A stretch of 64,000 bases of DNA from CBDFLT01 sp965249225 (lineage in GTDB: Bacteria > Chloroflexota > Dehalococcoidia > Lucifugimonadales > G963668185). Shown here one piece after another: positions 9,766-18,248 of this stretch. A program made the translations under genes and the position numbers. The stretch lies in the NCBI GenBank assembly GCA_965249225.1, contig CBDFLT010000009.1, forward strand, positions 620,001 to 684,000, read 5' to 3'. The notes beneath the pieces were generated by a model. The model had not been told where the DNA came from and searched no databases. It saw only the letters and a program-made list of their open reading frames with translations. Position 1 is the stretch's first letter. The number at the start of each line of letters is the position of its first letter.

Positions 9766-10764
9766 TTAATCCGCGTCCTTCAAGAACGTCATCATGCCGC
9801 GCAGCTCTTTGCCCACGGCCTCTATGGGGTGCTGGGCGTTCTCGCTGCGCAGTCTGTTGAAGCGGGGGCGGCCCTCGTCGTTCTCGGCTATCCACTCTCG
9901 GGCGAAGCTGCCATCCTGGACGGCCGCGAGGACCTTCCGCATGTTCTCTTTCACGTGCTCGTCGATGACCTTCGGGCCGCGGGTATAGTCGCCGTACTCG
10001 GCGGTGTCACTGACAGAGTAGCGCATGTACTCCAACCCGCCCTGGTACATCAGGTCTACGATAAGCTTCAGCTCATGGAGGCATTCGAAGTAGGCCGACT
10101 CGGGCTGGTATCCGGCATCGACCAGGGTCTCGAACGCCGCTTTGATGAGCGCGCTCACGCCTCCGCAGAGCACCGTCTGCTCGCCGAACAGGTCGGTCTC
10201 CGTCTCCTCCTTGAATGTGGTGTCCAGGACTCCGGCGCGGGTGCAGCCAACGCCCTTGGCGTAGGCCAGGCCGGTCTCCCTGGCCTTGCCGGAGGCGTCT
10301 TGATGTATTGCGAGCAGCCCCGGCACGCCTGAGCCCTTTGTGAACACCTCCCGCATCCGATGCCCGGGCGCTTTGGGCGCTACCATGGACACGTCAACGC
10401 CATCCGACGGGATTATTGTTCTGTAATGGATGTTAAAGCCGTGTGCGAACATCAGCGTCTTGCCCGGCAGCAGGTGGGGCTTGATCGACTCCACGTACAC
10501 CTCGGCCTGGGAGGTGTCGGGCAGCAGCACCATGATGATGTCGGACTGACTTGACGCCTCAGCGGAAGTCGTCACCTTGAGTCCCTCCTGCTCGGCCTTG
10601 GGCCAGCTCTTGCTGCCCTCGTACAAGCCCACGACCACGTCGAGTCCGCTGTCCTTGAGGTTCAGGGCGTGGGCATGGCCCTGGCTTCCGTAGCCGATGA
10701 CGCCGATGGTCTTGCCGTCAAGCAGCGACAGATCGGCGTCGTTGTCGTAGTACATCTGGGCCAT
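9766..10764 (-). CDS. ilvC: Ketol-acid reductoisomerase (class I)
   Basis: A 332-residue NADP(H)- and Mg-dependent enzyme of isoleucine/valine synthesis that rearranges and reduces acetohydroxy acids. The N-terminal Rossmann motif GVIGYGSQGHAHALNLKDSG and the knotted C-terminal domain with the acidic metal ligands (TDLFGEQTVLCGG and YFECLHELKLIVDLMYQGG) are intact. Length fits the short class I form. The start has an AGGA element 8-10 nt upstream. It follows ilvN by 59 bp in the same operon. Confidence 0.96.
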   Translation of the reverse strand: MAQMYYDNDADLSLLDGKTIGVIGYGSQGHAHALNLKDSGLDVVVGLYEGSKSWPKAEQEGLKVTTSAEASSQSDIIMVLLPDTSQAEVYVESIKPHLLPGKTLMFAHGFNIHYRTIIPSDGVDVSMVAPKAPGHRMREVFTKGSGVPGLLAIHQDASGKARETGLAYAKGVGCTRAGVLDTTFKEETETDLFGEQTVLCGGVSALIKAAFETLVDAGYQPESAYFECLHELKLIVDLMYQGGLEYMRYSVSDTAEYGDYTRGPKVIDEHVKENMRKVLAAVQDGSFAREWIAENDEGRPRFNRLRSENAQHPIEAVGKELRGMMTFLKDAD

Positions 10765-10823
10765 TCCGACTTCCTCTCGCCTCTCTTTGCGTTAGAAGCT
10801 ATTCCATGCCATCTGTGCCAGTC

Positions 10824-11387
10824 TCACAGGCCGCTCTCCAGGCGAGGACGCGATCGGCGGCCGTTGCCGGCCTCATCTGAGCGGCCGGACCCCATTCCCC
10901 GTACCATGGCGATGGTGCCGGTGCGCATCACCTCCACCACGCCGAAGCTCTTTAGCATGTCCTGGAGGGAGTTCACCTTGTCCTCGTCGCCGGTGACCTC
11001 GATTACCAGGGAATCCGGCGCCACGTCCACAATGTTGGCCCTGAATATGTCGACGATCTGCATGATCTCGCTGCGGCTTTGGACGTTGGCCTTCACCCTG
11101 ACCAGCGCCAGCTCGCGGGAGATGGTGTCCTGGTCCGACATATCGGACACTTTGATGACGTCTATGAGCTTGTGAAGGTGCTTCGTTACCTGTTCGACCA
11201 CGCTGTCGTCGCCCTCGACGACGAAGGTCATGCGAGACATGTTGGGCACCTCGCTGTGTCCAACCGCCAGGCTGGCGATGTTGAACCCGCGCCGCCTGAA
11301 CATGCTGGAGATGCGATTGAGGACGCCGGGCTTGTCCGTGACCAGTGCGGTGATAGTGTGCTTTGGAAGAGAGTTGCCCGTCGTCAT
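10824..11387 (-). CDS. ilvN: Acetolactate synthase small (regulatory) subunit
   Basis: A 187-residue regulatory subunit of acetohydroxyacid synthase with an N-terminal ACT domain (HTITALVTDKPGVLNRISSMFRRRGFNIASLAVG) for valine feedback, and the usual C-terminal ALS_ss_C region. The start overlaps the ilvB stop by 4 nt (ATGA), a sign of translational coupling. The last about 20 residues are rich in R, G and S and poorly conserved, which is common in this subunit. Confidence 0.95.
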   Translation of the reverse strand: MTTGNSLPKHTITALVTDKPGVLNRISSMFRRRGFNIASLAVGHSEVPNMSRMTFVVEGDDSVVEQVTKHLHKLIDVIKVSDMSDQDTISRELALVRVKANVQSRSEIMQIVDIFRANIVDVAPDSLVIEVTGDEDKVNSLQDMLKSFGVVEVMRTGTIAMVRGMGSGRSDEAGNGRRSRPRLESGL

Positions 11388-13078
11388 CGGCGGGCCTTTT
11401 CAGGTTTGGGCTCCTCTATCATCTCGCGAACGGAGGTGCCTGACGGGATCATCGGATAGACGTTCTCCTCTTCCTCCACCATAAAGTCGACGATGACTGG
11501 GCCGTCGTAGCCCATCGCCTCGTTGATAGCGGACCGGATCTGGGACCTTTCGGTCACTCTGATGCCCAGGATTCCGAAGGCCTCGGCAAGCTTCACGAAG
11601 TCGGGGTTGCCTGTGTAGTAGGTGGCTACATAGTCCTTGTGGTAGAAAATCTCCTGCCACTGACGGACCATGCCCAGGTACTTGTTGTTGATGATGGCGA
11701 ACTTGACCGGGATCTTGTTCTCCACCATGGTGGCTAACTCTGCCATAGTCATCTGAAAGCCGCCGTCGCCGGCTATAGACCATACCACCTTGTCGGGCGC
11801 GCCGACCTGGGCGCCCATGGCTCCCGGCACCTCGTATCCCATCGACCCGGAGCCGCCGGAGGAGATCAGGGACCGAGGGTTCTTGAAGGTGTAGTGCTGT
11901 GCGGCCCACATCTGGTGCTGCCCCACGCCGGTCACGATGATGGCGTTGCCTTGTGTGACCTCGGACAGCTCCTTAATGATGTGCTGGGGAAGGAGCTTGT
12001 CCGTCTCTCTGATAAGCATCGACGGGTGCACATCCTTCAGCTCGCCGATGCGGCGCAGCCACTCCATGTGCACCGCCGACTCCACCTTCTGGTTGAGGGC
12101 GCGTAGGACGCGCTTCACATCTCCCACGATGGGGACGTCCACTTTGACGTTCTTGCCTATCTCGGAAGGGTCGATCTCCACGTGAATCTTCTTCGACCTG
12201 GTGGCGAAAGTCTTGGGATTTCCGGTAATCCGGTCGTCAAACCGCATCCCCAGGGCGATGAGAAGGTCCGACTCGTCGATGGCGAGGCTCGCGTAAGCCA
12301 TGCCGTGCATTCCCGGCATGCCGACGCAGAGCACATGGTCGTCGGGGAAGCCGCTTATGCCGAGAAGGGTGGTGATTACCGGTATCTGGGCCTTTTCGGC
12401 CAGCTCCTTAAGCTCGGCGTAGGCGTCGGCGAGAATGATGCCATGCCCAGCCAGAATTACCGGACGCTCGGCCTGGTTGATTAGCTTTGCGGCCCGATTG
12501 ATCTGGCTCGGGTGGCCTTCCAGGGTGGGCTTGTAGCCGGGGAGGTCCACCGTATCTGGGTATTCGAATTCGGCCTCCTCTAAGAAGACATCCTTGGGTA
12601 TGTCCACTAGGACAGGTCCCGGCCGCCCGGTGCTGGCGATGTGGAACGCCTCCTTGATGGCGGTGGGAATGTCCGCCGCCCGCATCACAAGGTAGTTGTG
12701 CTTGGTAATGGGGAGGGTAATACCGGTGGTGTCGGTCTCCTGGAACGCGTCCGAACCTATGGCCGACCGGGCGACCTGCCCGGTTATGATTACCACGGGT
12801 ACCGAGTCCATGGAGGCGGTGGCGATGCCGGTTATAAGGTTGGTGGCTCCTGGCCCGGACGTTGCCCACGCCACGCCTGGGCGTCCGGTTACGCGGGCGT
12901 AGCCGTCGGCGGCATGGGCCGCACCCTGCTCGTGGCGTACGAGGATGTGGCGTAGCTGTGGGTACTGCGGCAGCGTCTGGTAAAGGGGCAGGATCGCTCC
13001 GCCTGGAAGGCCAAAGATTACGTCCACGCCCTCTTTCAACATGGATTCGCAGACCATCTGCGACCCGTTCAGCTTCAT
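11384..13078 (-). CDS. ilvB: Acetolactate synthase large (catalytic) subunit
   Basis: A 564-residue thiamine-diphosphate enzyme, first gene of the ilv-leu operon. The ThDP-activating glutamate is in LVRHEQGAAHAADGYARVTG near residue 50. The GSGSMGYEVPGAMGAQVG and GDGGFQMTMAELATMVE stretches form the C-terminal cofactor site, with NNKYLGMVRQWQEIFY after them. Translation begins about 50 nt downstream of the leader terminator, so expression should depend on T-box antitermination. Confidence 0.96.
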   Translation of the reverse strand: MKLNGSQMVCESMLKEGVDVIFGLPGGAILPLYQTLPQYPQLRHILVRHEQGAAHAADGYARVTGRPGVAWATSGPGATNLITGIATASMDSVPVVIITGQVARSAIGSDAFQETDTTGITLPITKHNYLVMRAADIPTAIKEAFHIASTGRPGPVLVDIPKDVFLEEAEFEYPDTVDLPGYKPTLEGHPSQINRAAKLINQAERPVILAGHGIILADAYAELKELAEKAQIPVITTLLGISGFPDDHVLCVGMPGMHGMAYASLAIDESDLLIALGMRFDDRITGNPKTFATRSKKIHVEIDPSEIGKNVKVDVPIVGDVKRVLRALNQKVESAVHMEWLRRIGELKDVHPSMLIRETDKLLPQHIIKELSEVTQGNAIIVTGVGQHQMWAAQHYTFKNPRSLISSGGSGSMGYEVPGAMGAQVGAPDKVVWSIAGDGGFQMTMAELATMVENKIPVKFAIINNKYLGMVRQWQEIFYHKDYVATYYTGNPDFVKLAEAFGILGIRVTERSQIRSAINEAMGYDGPVIVDFMVEEEENVYPMIPSGTSVREMIEEPKPEKARR

Positions 13079-13126
13079 TGCTGTCTAGCCTTTCCCGCCT
13101 CGTGAGGCTCTCTATTGAAACCGAGC

Positions 13127-13155
13127 AAAAAAAATCCCGTCCCAGAAGGGACGGG
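13127..13155 (-). terminator. Intrinsic terminator of the T-box leader
   Basis: On the - strand, CCCGTCCC and GGGACGGG form an 8-bp stem at 13155-13136, followed by eight T at 13134-13127. It lies just after the T-box antiterminator motif and 49 nt before the ilvB start. Confidence 0.92.
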
Positions 13156-13385
13156 CCTTAGCTTAAACTCATCGCTCCCGCGGTACCACCCTAATTGTCC
13201 GCCACCGGCGGACCACTCGAAGGCCATAACGGGGCCAACCGCCCGGCCCTACTCGTTGTGAGCGGCTCGCCGCTCCTTTCGGCCCGGATGCTCAGGGGCG
13301 AGTTCTCGGAGCTCCTAGCGCCGGCTTTCCACCTACACCGGCTCTCTTGAGCTGGTGGCTCCGGTATTACTCCCCGTCAGCGCAC
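13127..13385 (-). promoter_or_regulatory. T-box leader, probable Leu specifier
   Basis: tRNA-sensing leader in front of ilvB. The diagnostic T-box sequence AATTAGGGTGGTACCGCG is read on the - strand at 13196-13179. Upstream is a long stem I whose 3' side contains GAA followed by CTC and a purine (CTC at 13302-13300), with AGTA on the 5' side, the usual frame of a specifier loop. CTC would call tRNA-Leu(GAG). The UGGU bulge pairs with an A-discriminator acceptor end, which also fits tRNA-Leu. The leader ends in a terminator whose formation competes with the antiterminator. By family knowledge, uncharged tRNA promotes read-through into ilvBNC-leuACD. Confidence 0.9.
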
Positions 13386-13396
13386 AATCCGTAAGT

Positions 13397-13402
13397 TTTA
13401 TA
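13397..13402 (-). promoter_or_regulatory. Candidate -10 box for the ilv-leu operon
   Basis: TATAAA on the - strand, placed about 12 nt before the base of the T-box stem I, so transcription would start just ahead of the leader. No convincing -35 hexamer is visible at the standard distance. Confidence 0.45.
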
Positions 13403-13576
13403 GCGAAACAACGCCCAATATTAGCACGGCGGCGGAGTGGATGTCAACGAATTTTTGACCGGCAGTGCGGTGGTTGCCAGGCTGCCGCGGTGTGGATACA
13501 ATCGGTGCATTGCTCGATAGGAGCGGACGCCTTGTGCGTCTTCCCCGTTGTTATCAAGTCGATGGAGGCTAACGAA

Positions 13577-14515
13577 ATGACCGAACGTGGGGTACCTACT
13601 CAACGGGTACCTACTCAAGAGGAGGTGGAGTCGTCCTTGAGAGACCACCGCAACTGGGGAAGGTGGGGTGACAAGGGCTCCGCCGGCGCGGTCAACCTTA
13701 TCACCGCCGAGAAGCGCGTGTCCGCCGCGGCACTGGTCAAGACAGGCCGCACCGTGTCCCTGGGCAGGCCCGTCAGCGTGAAGCCGTCAATCGACAACCC
13801 CACGCCGGCTCAGCACTACATGACGACGCTGGATGAGTCCGCTGGAGGCCCCGCTGCGGAGGACTACTACGGGTCCTATTATCACGGAGTCATCGAGACC
13901 CATATCGACGCCCTCTGTCACATGTGGGACCAGGACGGCGGATGGGACGGTCGCGACCCGGACGAGATATTGACCTTTACCGGCGCTCTGTACGGCGCGG
14001 TGGACGCGTGGAGCGACGGAATTCTCACCCGCGGCGTACTCCTGGATGTGCCCAAACACCGGGGCAAACCCTACGTTACTCTCGAGGAGCCTGTACATGG
14101 TTGGGAGCTGGAAGACGTGGCGAAGGAGGAGGGTCTGACTCTGGAACCGGGCGATGCCGTCATGGTGTACAGCGGCCGCGATGCTTATGCACGAGACCAC
14201 GGCGGGGCTTGGTGGGGAATGGGGAGGGAGGGGCGCCCCGGTCTCCACGCCTCCTGCCTACCGTTCATCCGAGACAGCGACATGGCCGTCCTGGGCATGG
14301 ACATGATGGACGCGAGCCACCCCGAGTACACTATCCCTCATACCGTGCACGCGGCCATATTTGCCTACGGCGTGGTCCTGCTGGACAATGCCCTTCTGGA
14401 GCCGCTGGCCGCGGCGTGCGCCGAGGAGGGTAGATACGAGTTCATGGTGACCATCAACCCCCTCAAGCTCATTGGAGGCACCGGCTCGCCGGTCAACCCC
14501 ACCGCGGTGCTCTAG
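13577..14515 (+). CDS. Cyclase-family (kynurenine formamidase-like) hydrolase
   Basis: A 312-residue metal-dependent hydrolase of the cyclase/arylformamidase superfamily. The metal-binding region is seen in GVIETHIDALCHMWDQDGG, with further conserved stretches DVPKHRGKPYV, GDAVMVYSGRDAYAR and LGMDMMDASHPEY. The true substrate is not evident; members act on N-formylkynurenine, isatin and other amides or lactones. The ATG at 13577 is preferred because GGAGG stands 8 nt before it. An earlier in-frame start would run back into the T-box leader of the divergent ilv operon. No partner gene of tryptophan breakdown is adjacent. Confidence 0.85.
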   Translation: MTERGVPTQRVPTQEEVESSLRDHRNWGRWGDKGSAGAVNLITAEKRVSAAALVKTGRTVSLGRPVSVKPSIDNPTPAQHYMTTLDESAGGPAAEDYYGSYYHGVIETHIDALCHMWDQDGGWDGRDPDEILTFTGALYGAVDAWSDGILTRGVLLDVPKHRGKPYVTLEEPVHGWELEDVAKEEGLTLEPGDAVMVYSGRDAYARDHGGAWWGMGREGRPGLHASCLPFIRDSDMAVLGMDMMDASHPEYTIPHTVHAAIFAYGVVLLDNALLEPLAAACAEEGRYEFMVTINPLKLIGGTGSPVNPTAVL

Positions 14516-14650
14516 ACGTGCCGGGCTTGGCTCTCCTGGCACAACCTTTCTATCTTAGCGGCGCCGGGCATTACGACGGTGTTCTATTGGTTGCGCATGG
14601 TACGCCGCATCGCTTGCCGCCGCCGGACGTCGGGCATACAATGGGTATGT

Positions 14651-14723
14651 CGGGGTGTAGCGCAGTTGGTAGCGCGCCACGTTCGGGACGTGGAGGCCGC
14701 TGGTTCGAGTCCAGTCACCCCGA
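14651..14723 (+). tRNA. tRNA-Pro (anticodon CGG)
   Basis: Cloverleaf with a perfect 7-bp acceptor stem (CGGGGTG with CACCCCG), D-loop containing AGTTGGTA, anticodon loop TTCGGGA giving CGG, and T-loop TTCGAGT. The CCA end is not encoded. It marks the boundary between the housekeeping block and the accessory region to its right. Confidence 0.95.
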
Positions 14724-14744
14724 CACCTCCCTTCATGATCATGC

Positions 14745-14824
14745 TTGGCATGCGTTTGAATGCGACGGTCTCAAAAACCGTTGGGGGCAACCCCGTGTCG
14801 GTTCGACTCCGACCTTCGGCACCA
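14745..14824 (+). pseudogene. 5'-truncated tRNA-Leu (anticodon CAA)
   Basis: The anticodon arm (ACGGT-CTCAAAA-ACCGT), long variable arm (GGGGGCAACCCC), T-arm (GTCGG-TTCGACT-CCGAC), acceptor 3' strand CTTCGGC, discriminator A and encoded CCA are all present, and a D-loop remnant TTGGCA can be seen at the left. No GCCGAAG or near match exists upstream to pair with CTTCGGC, and the D-arm cannot be completed. The 5' end therefore seems to have been replaced, 21 nt after tRNA-Pro. This could be a breakpoint of an insertion or deletion, or a decayed integration site. Confidence 0.7.
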
Positions 14825-15294
14825 CTCCTAATCCCCATCACAATGGCGTCCTTGGCTAATGAAGAAGCTCCACTAAAGTAGATGTCCTCCTCGAGTTGGT
14901 CACAAATCGGTCACGTGAGATTTGGGAGCTGAGTCCGTTGGGTGACGCTTGTGTGGCGATACGCGCTCCAAAATGAGGAGTCCTTGTGCCGTAGCTACAG
15001 GAGATATAGAATCAGCCGCACCAAAAGGACTTGGTTCTGGTGACTACTCGGACGAAGGTTGCTACATTCTGTGTTGTGCCTATTTCGGGGATAGTATCCG
15101 AATTGTCAGTTAGTTGGTGTTCGAACGAGCTTTTCCGGCTGACCTGAGTATTGCGGACGCTGCTGCGAGGGCGAACGCAAGCCATAGGACTTGCTCGACG
15201 TGACACAAATCATGGTGGCTGAACGGAGTTACCCAGACATGAAGCGAATGGGGAGATCGACCGGTCAAAACTGAAGAACAGGGATTGACCAGAG
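14825..15294. other. Gap without a recognisable gene
   Basis: 470 bp between the tRNA remnant and the truncated ATPase. Short open frames on both strands are broken by stops and show no family motif. It contains a small fragment (ACCAAAAGGACTTGG) that resembles pieces near 18955 and 25030, so it may be mobile-element debris. Confidence 0.5.
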
Positions 15295-15851
15295 ATGGCG
15301 CACAAGACCGCCGGACATGACCACCCGACCGGTGATGAGGCTCTTTCCTTCCTGGCGAGCGTTCCCGGTGCAATTGGGCATTTCGTAAACGCCTATCCAG
15401 GCGTCCGATCCTCAGATGATCTGGATTGGCTCGACGCATGGTTCCACGCAAGGATCAATCTACACTTTTCCGGGACTATATCGGCGACAGACACGGTCCA
15501 GACACCTGACTCGAGTTCCGGTTCTGCTCAGGCACAGTTGCTGGCTCAGCCCATTCGACTACATTCAGTTCATCCCCACTATTTCAGAGGCTTCCGTGAG
15601 GTGCCTCGACCAATTCGCACGGATGGGGATCTTGTAGTTATCGATGGGCGAAACAGTTCTGGGAAAACAAGCCTCGCAGAGGCCTTGGAGTGGCTGTTCA
15701 CTGGTTCGCTGTCGCGCCGCGAAAGTATGGATTTGGGCAACCCACGGGAACTTGAAAATTGTGTCAGTAATCAGTTCCGCCCTGACGATGATGAAACCTG
15801 GGTCAGCGTAGTGTTCGAATCGGTATCGCCGGGCGGAGTTGAAGCGTTGAC
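15295..15851 (+). pseudogene. SMC/RecF-type AAA ATPase, truncated by an IS3 copy
   Basis: N-terminal 185 residues of an ATP-binding-cassette-like ATPase with Walker A GRNSSGKTSLAEALEWLF at about residues 119-136, preceded by a helical N-terminal extension. The frame runs straight into the left end of IS3 copy 1 at 15852, and no continuation (Walker B, signature) is found on the other side of the IS, so the 3' part has been lost. ATPases of this type occur in DNA repair and in several anti-phage systems, but the remaining piece does not allow a choice. No partner gene survives nearby. Confidence 0.65.
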
Positions 15852-15919
15852 TGTACGTCGTCAAAACAAGTGGGACAAAAGGGGAGCCTTTAAAGCGTGC
15901 AACTTGGACGCTAACCGGC

Positions 15920-16912
15920 TCAGGCAGTTCTCAGATTTGCCAACCTCCGTTCGGCTAGACTCTTTTGCTTCACCTCCTGTCTCGTCGCCAGTATGGCGTC
16001 TTGGCGTCCGTGGTACATATCCGCCGGCGTGATGTTCCCCAAAGCCTCGTGATAGCGCTCGTAGTTGTAGTACCTTACGAAGCCCTCCATAGCCGCTACA
16101 AGCTCTTCCAGGCTGTGGTGGACAAAGACGTTGACCTTAGCCTTGGCTGTGCGATGGTACCGCTCCAACTTGCCGTTGGTCTGGGGATGGAAAGGTGAGG
16201 CGAAGATGTGTTTCATGAACCTGGCCCTTAGGAACTCGTCCAACGCCCTAGACAGAAAGCCTGGACCGTTGTCGCTCAGAAGGGCTGGACCTGGCTCTAC
16301 AGGCGCCGTCGGTTGACCGGTGAACTCCACCGCATCCTGGACCACGTCGATGATGTCGGCACTGCTCATGCTGGTCTGCACCCTCCAGCCCACGATCATC
16401 CTGGAATAGTCATCCAGCACGCTGATCAGGTAGTAGTAGCCCCAACCCACCACGAAGAAGTAGCTGGCATCGGTCTGCCATAGCTCATTGGGCCTGGCAG
16501 TCTTGGTGTGAAACTCCTTTCCTGCTGGGAAGCCCTTGGTCTCGGGCGGCTTGATGAGCCCCGCTTCCTTCAGTATCCGGTATACGGTGGACTCGGAGAC
16601 GTACATGACCTGTTCGTCCACCAGGGTGGTCGCCACCTCTCTCGGGCTCAACGATGGGTGCTCCAACGCATACCTGACCACGTACCGTCTTTGCTTTGTA
16701 GCCAACCGGTTCCACACTCGCCTGGGCTCTGGTGGCCGGTCTACCAGACCGTTAAACCCCTTGTCTCGATACCTGCTCTTCCAGCGGTAGTAGGTCGAGG
16801 GTGCTATCTGCAACTCTTGGAGGGTCTGCCTGACCGGCAGAGGAGACCTCTCGACGATCTGAAGGACCTCCGCCTTGAGCTGGGCCTCCCTTCTCACATA
16901 GGGCTTGCCCAT
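15920..16912 (-). CDS. IS3-family transposase OrfB (copy 1)
   Basis: A 330-residue integrase-fold transposase with an N-terminal HTH region and the DDE core: NELWQTDASYF (first D), LLSDNGPGF (second D) and NGKLERYHRT (E). It lies in the -1 frame relative to OrfA. The -1 frame stays open upstream of the ATG as far as the A7 slippery run shared with orfA, so a fused OrfAB should be made by programmed frameshifting. Identical in sequence to OrfB of copies 2 and 3. Confidence 0.95.
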   Translation of the reverse strand: MGKPYVRREAQLKAEVLQIVERSPLPVRQTLQELQIAPSTYYRWKSRYRDKGFNGLVDRPPEPRRVWNRLATKQRRYVVRYALEHPSLSPREVATTLVDEQVMYVSESTVYRILKEAGLIKPPETKGFPAGKEFHTKTARPNELWQTDASYFFVVGWGYYYLISVLDDYSRMIVGWRVQTSMSSADIIDVVQDAVEFTGQPTAPVEPGPALLSDNGPGFLSRALDEFLRARFMKHIFASPFHPQTNGKLERYHRTAKAKVNVFVHHSLEELVAAMEGFVRYYNYERYHEALGNITPADMYHGRQDAILATRQEVKQKSLAERRLANLRTA

Positions 16913-16917
16913 GGGCT

Positions 16918-17295
16918 CTAACCGAGGCTTTTTTTCAGGACCAGGTTCTCCACCGACAGCTGAGCAACAAGTTCCTTGAGCCGCTCGTTCTCGCGCTTCA
17001 AGGCATCGACCTCCGCCTTGTTCGCCTCCCGTAGCGTGTCACCCTTCAGCCTCGACTTGCCCGCCTCCATGTAGTCCTTGAGCCACTTGTAATAGACCCC
17101 GGGGTTGATTCCCTCTCGCCTGCACAAGGCGCTGACTGATATCTCCCCGCGGATCCCCTCTATGACGATCCGTACCTTCTCCTCAGGTGTGTACTTGCGA
17201 CGTGTAACGTTTCTGGTCCGTCGGACCACCTGCCTCGCGTTCTCGTCGGCTTGATCGTAGCTTCGACTGACTTCCTGCATCCTGGCTCCTTTCAC
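16918..17295 (-). CDS. IS3-family OrfA (copy 1)
   Basis: A 125-residue DNA-binding protein with an HTH (EEKVRIVIEGIRGEISVSALCRREGINPGVYYKW) and a C-terminal leucine-zipper-like coiled coil (KRENERLKELVAQLSVENLVLKK). Near its 3' end the mRNA reads CTG AAA AAA AGC, a classic -1 slippery site (seven T on the + strand, 16929-16935) leading into OrfB. Confidence 0.94.
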   Translation of the reverse strand: MKGARMQEVSRSYDQADENARQVVRRTRNVTRRKYTPEEKVRIVIEGIRGEISVSALCRREGINPGVYYKWLKDYMEAGKSRLKGDTLREANKAEVDALKRENERLKELVAQLSVENLVLKKSLG

Positions 17296-17467
17296 TTCCG
17301 TGAATCTACTCTCCTACCTGAGCCAGGACAATCGCCTTAATTGTCGCTTCTCAATTCCCCATCAGCTGTCCCATATGTGCTGACGATACACACGGCACTG
17401 TGAGCCACTGGACGTAGCGCTCTATCAAACCCGAAGTAATTATTCTTTCTCGGCCAGGTAACCCCAC

Positions 17468-17498
17468 TAGACCTGGACCAGTTTTCGGGGGCAGGTCA
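17468..17498 (+). repeat. Short degenerate repeat (GGCAGGTCA family)
   Basis: One member of a dispersed family with core GACCTGGACCAGTTTTCG followed by a G-run and GGCAGGTCA. Related copies lie at 19535-19581, 19838-19884, 25123-25169 and, inverted, 29503-29540. They look like ends of a decayed mobile element. This copy sits in the 250-bp gap between IS3 copy 1 and the DsrE-like gene. Confidence 0.7.
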
Positions 17499-17642
17499 CA
17501 GCCAGAGTGACAGTGTGCTCGGGTGAAAGTACCATTCGCGTGGTCAAGCATTGTGCGTTTTTGGGGAGCACTAAGCTTGATGTGGGAAACCTTCTTGTTA
17601 TTCGGCGGTGAGGGCAGCTAGAGCTAAGTGAAGGAGGAGTGC

Positions 17643-18005
17643 ATGGCAAAGCTCATGTTTATGGGATCCAGCGGCTCTGAGGACCCAACGAAGGCGGTGT
17701 TTCCTTTTATATTGGCTAACGGCGCGGTGGAAGCTGGCCATGAGGCGGAGATTAGTCTGTTCGGCGACGCAGTGGTCCTCATGAGTGACCCGGTCATCAA
17801 CAGCGTTGTTCCTGTTGGCCAGCCGCCCCTCAAGGAACTAATGGCCACGGCAATAAAGAATAAAGTTCCGGTCTATGTGTGAGGAGGTTGCTCTGCCGCC
17901 CGTGGGGTGACTGAGACGGACCTACAAGGCAAGAACGCCGAGTTTACCAATCCTAAGAAAACAGCGGATCGGATAGTCGCAGCAGACAAAGTGGTATCGG
18001 TGTAA
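17643..18005 (+). CDS. DsrE-like selenoprotein (in-frame UGA at residue 80)
   Basis: A 120-residue protein of the DsrE/YchN-like sulfur-relay fold: MAKLMFMGSSGSEDPTKAVF start, then GAVEAGHEAEISLFGDAVVLM and LKELMATAIKNKVPVYV. A TGA at 17880-17882 then interrupts the frame, which continues GGCSAARGVTETDLQGKNAEF to a TAA at 18003. In this family the interrupted position is expected to be the cysteine of a C-G-G-C-type motif, so reading UGA as selenocysteine gives U-G-G-C. GGAGG lies just upstream of the ATG, and an intrinsic terminator follows at 18101, which suggests a live monocistronic gene. A hairpin can be drawn after the UGA but is imperfect. The alternative is a nonsense mutation of a Cys codon. 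Confidence 0.72.
17891..17915 (+). promoter_or_regulatory. Possible bacterial SECIS hairpin (DsrE-like gene)
   Basis: Starting 8 nt after the UGA, CTC at 17891-17893 can pair with GAG at 17913-17915. A broken inner stem leads to a small loop containing CGTG, with single bulged bases including a U. The loop lies about 19 nt after the UGA, the right distance for a bacterial SECIS element, but the stem is irregular. Confidence 0.35.
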
Positions 18006-18100
18006 GTCGCAGGCCTAGCTGTCCTCGCCTTCGGGTCTCTGCCTACCACGCTGAAACCATCTTGCGGCGTGCCACAAGCAGCCGAGAGGGCCTCATGAAG

Positions 18101-18134
18101 CAAAGAGGCAGACTGCCACTAGCCTGCCTCTTTG
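18101..18134 (+). terminator. Intrinsic terminator after the DsrE-like gene
   Basis: A perfect 11-bp inverted repeat (CAAAGAGGCAG and CTGCCTCTTTG) around a 12-nt loop, with A-rich and T-rich ends so that it can work in both directions. It lies about 95 bp after the DsrE-like stop and also downstream of the convergent RRM gene. Confidence 0.8.
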
Positions 18135-18248
18135 TTCTAAATCAAACCCCTACCGGCTAGCCGCACCATGACACTGGGTACCGCTTCTATCCAGGTCAGG
18201 GACTAGCTTGTCGCCAGAGGGGTCAAGTATTGTCGCTTACCAGCGGGG

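Larger units (their letters stand above)
15852..17392 (-). mobile_element. IS3-family insertion sequence, copy 1 (1541 bp)
   Basis: Defined by comparison with two other copies in the window: all begin TGTACGTCGTCAAAACAAG and end with GCTGACGATACACA. The ends are imperfect inverted repeats (TGT..CGTCA...TGGGACA) with the TG...CA termini of the IS3 family. The flanks (AGCGTTGAC left, CGGCACTGT right) do not match, so there is no target duplication, and the gene on the left is truncated. This points to a deletion or recombination next to this copy. Confidence 0.93.

Noticed and set aside
13355..14515. Longer cyclase gene starting at 13355
   Set aside because: The added 74 codons overlap the T-box leader and have no family sequence; GGAGG supports the ATG at 13577.
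14738..14824. Intact tRNA-Leu
   Set aside because: No 5' strand complementary to CTTCGGC and no proper D-arm can be found, so only the 3' part is called.
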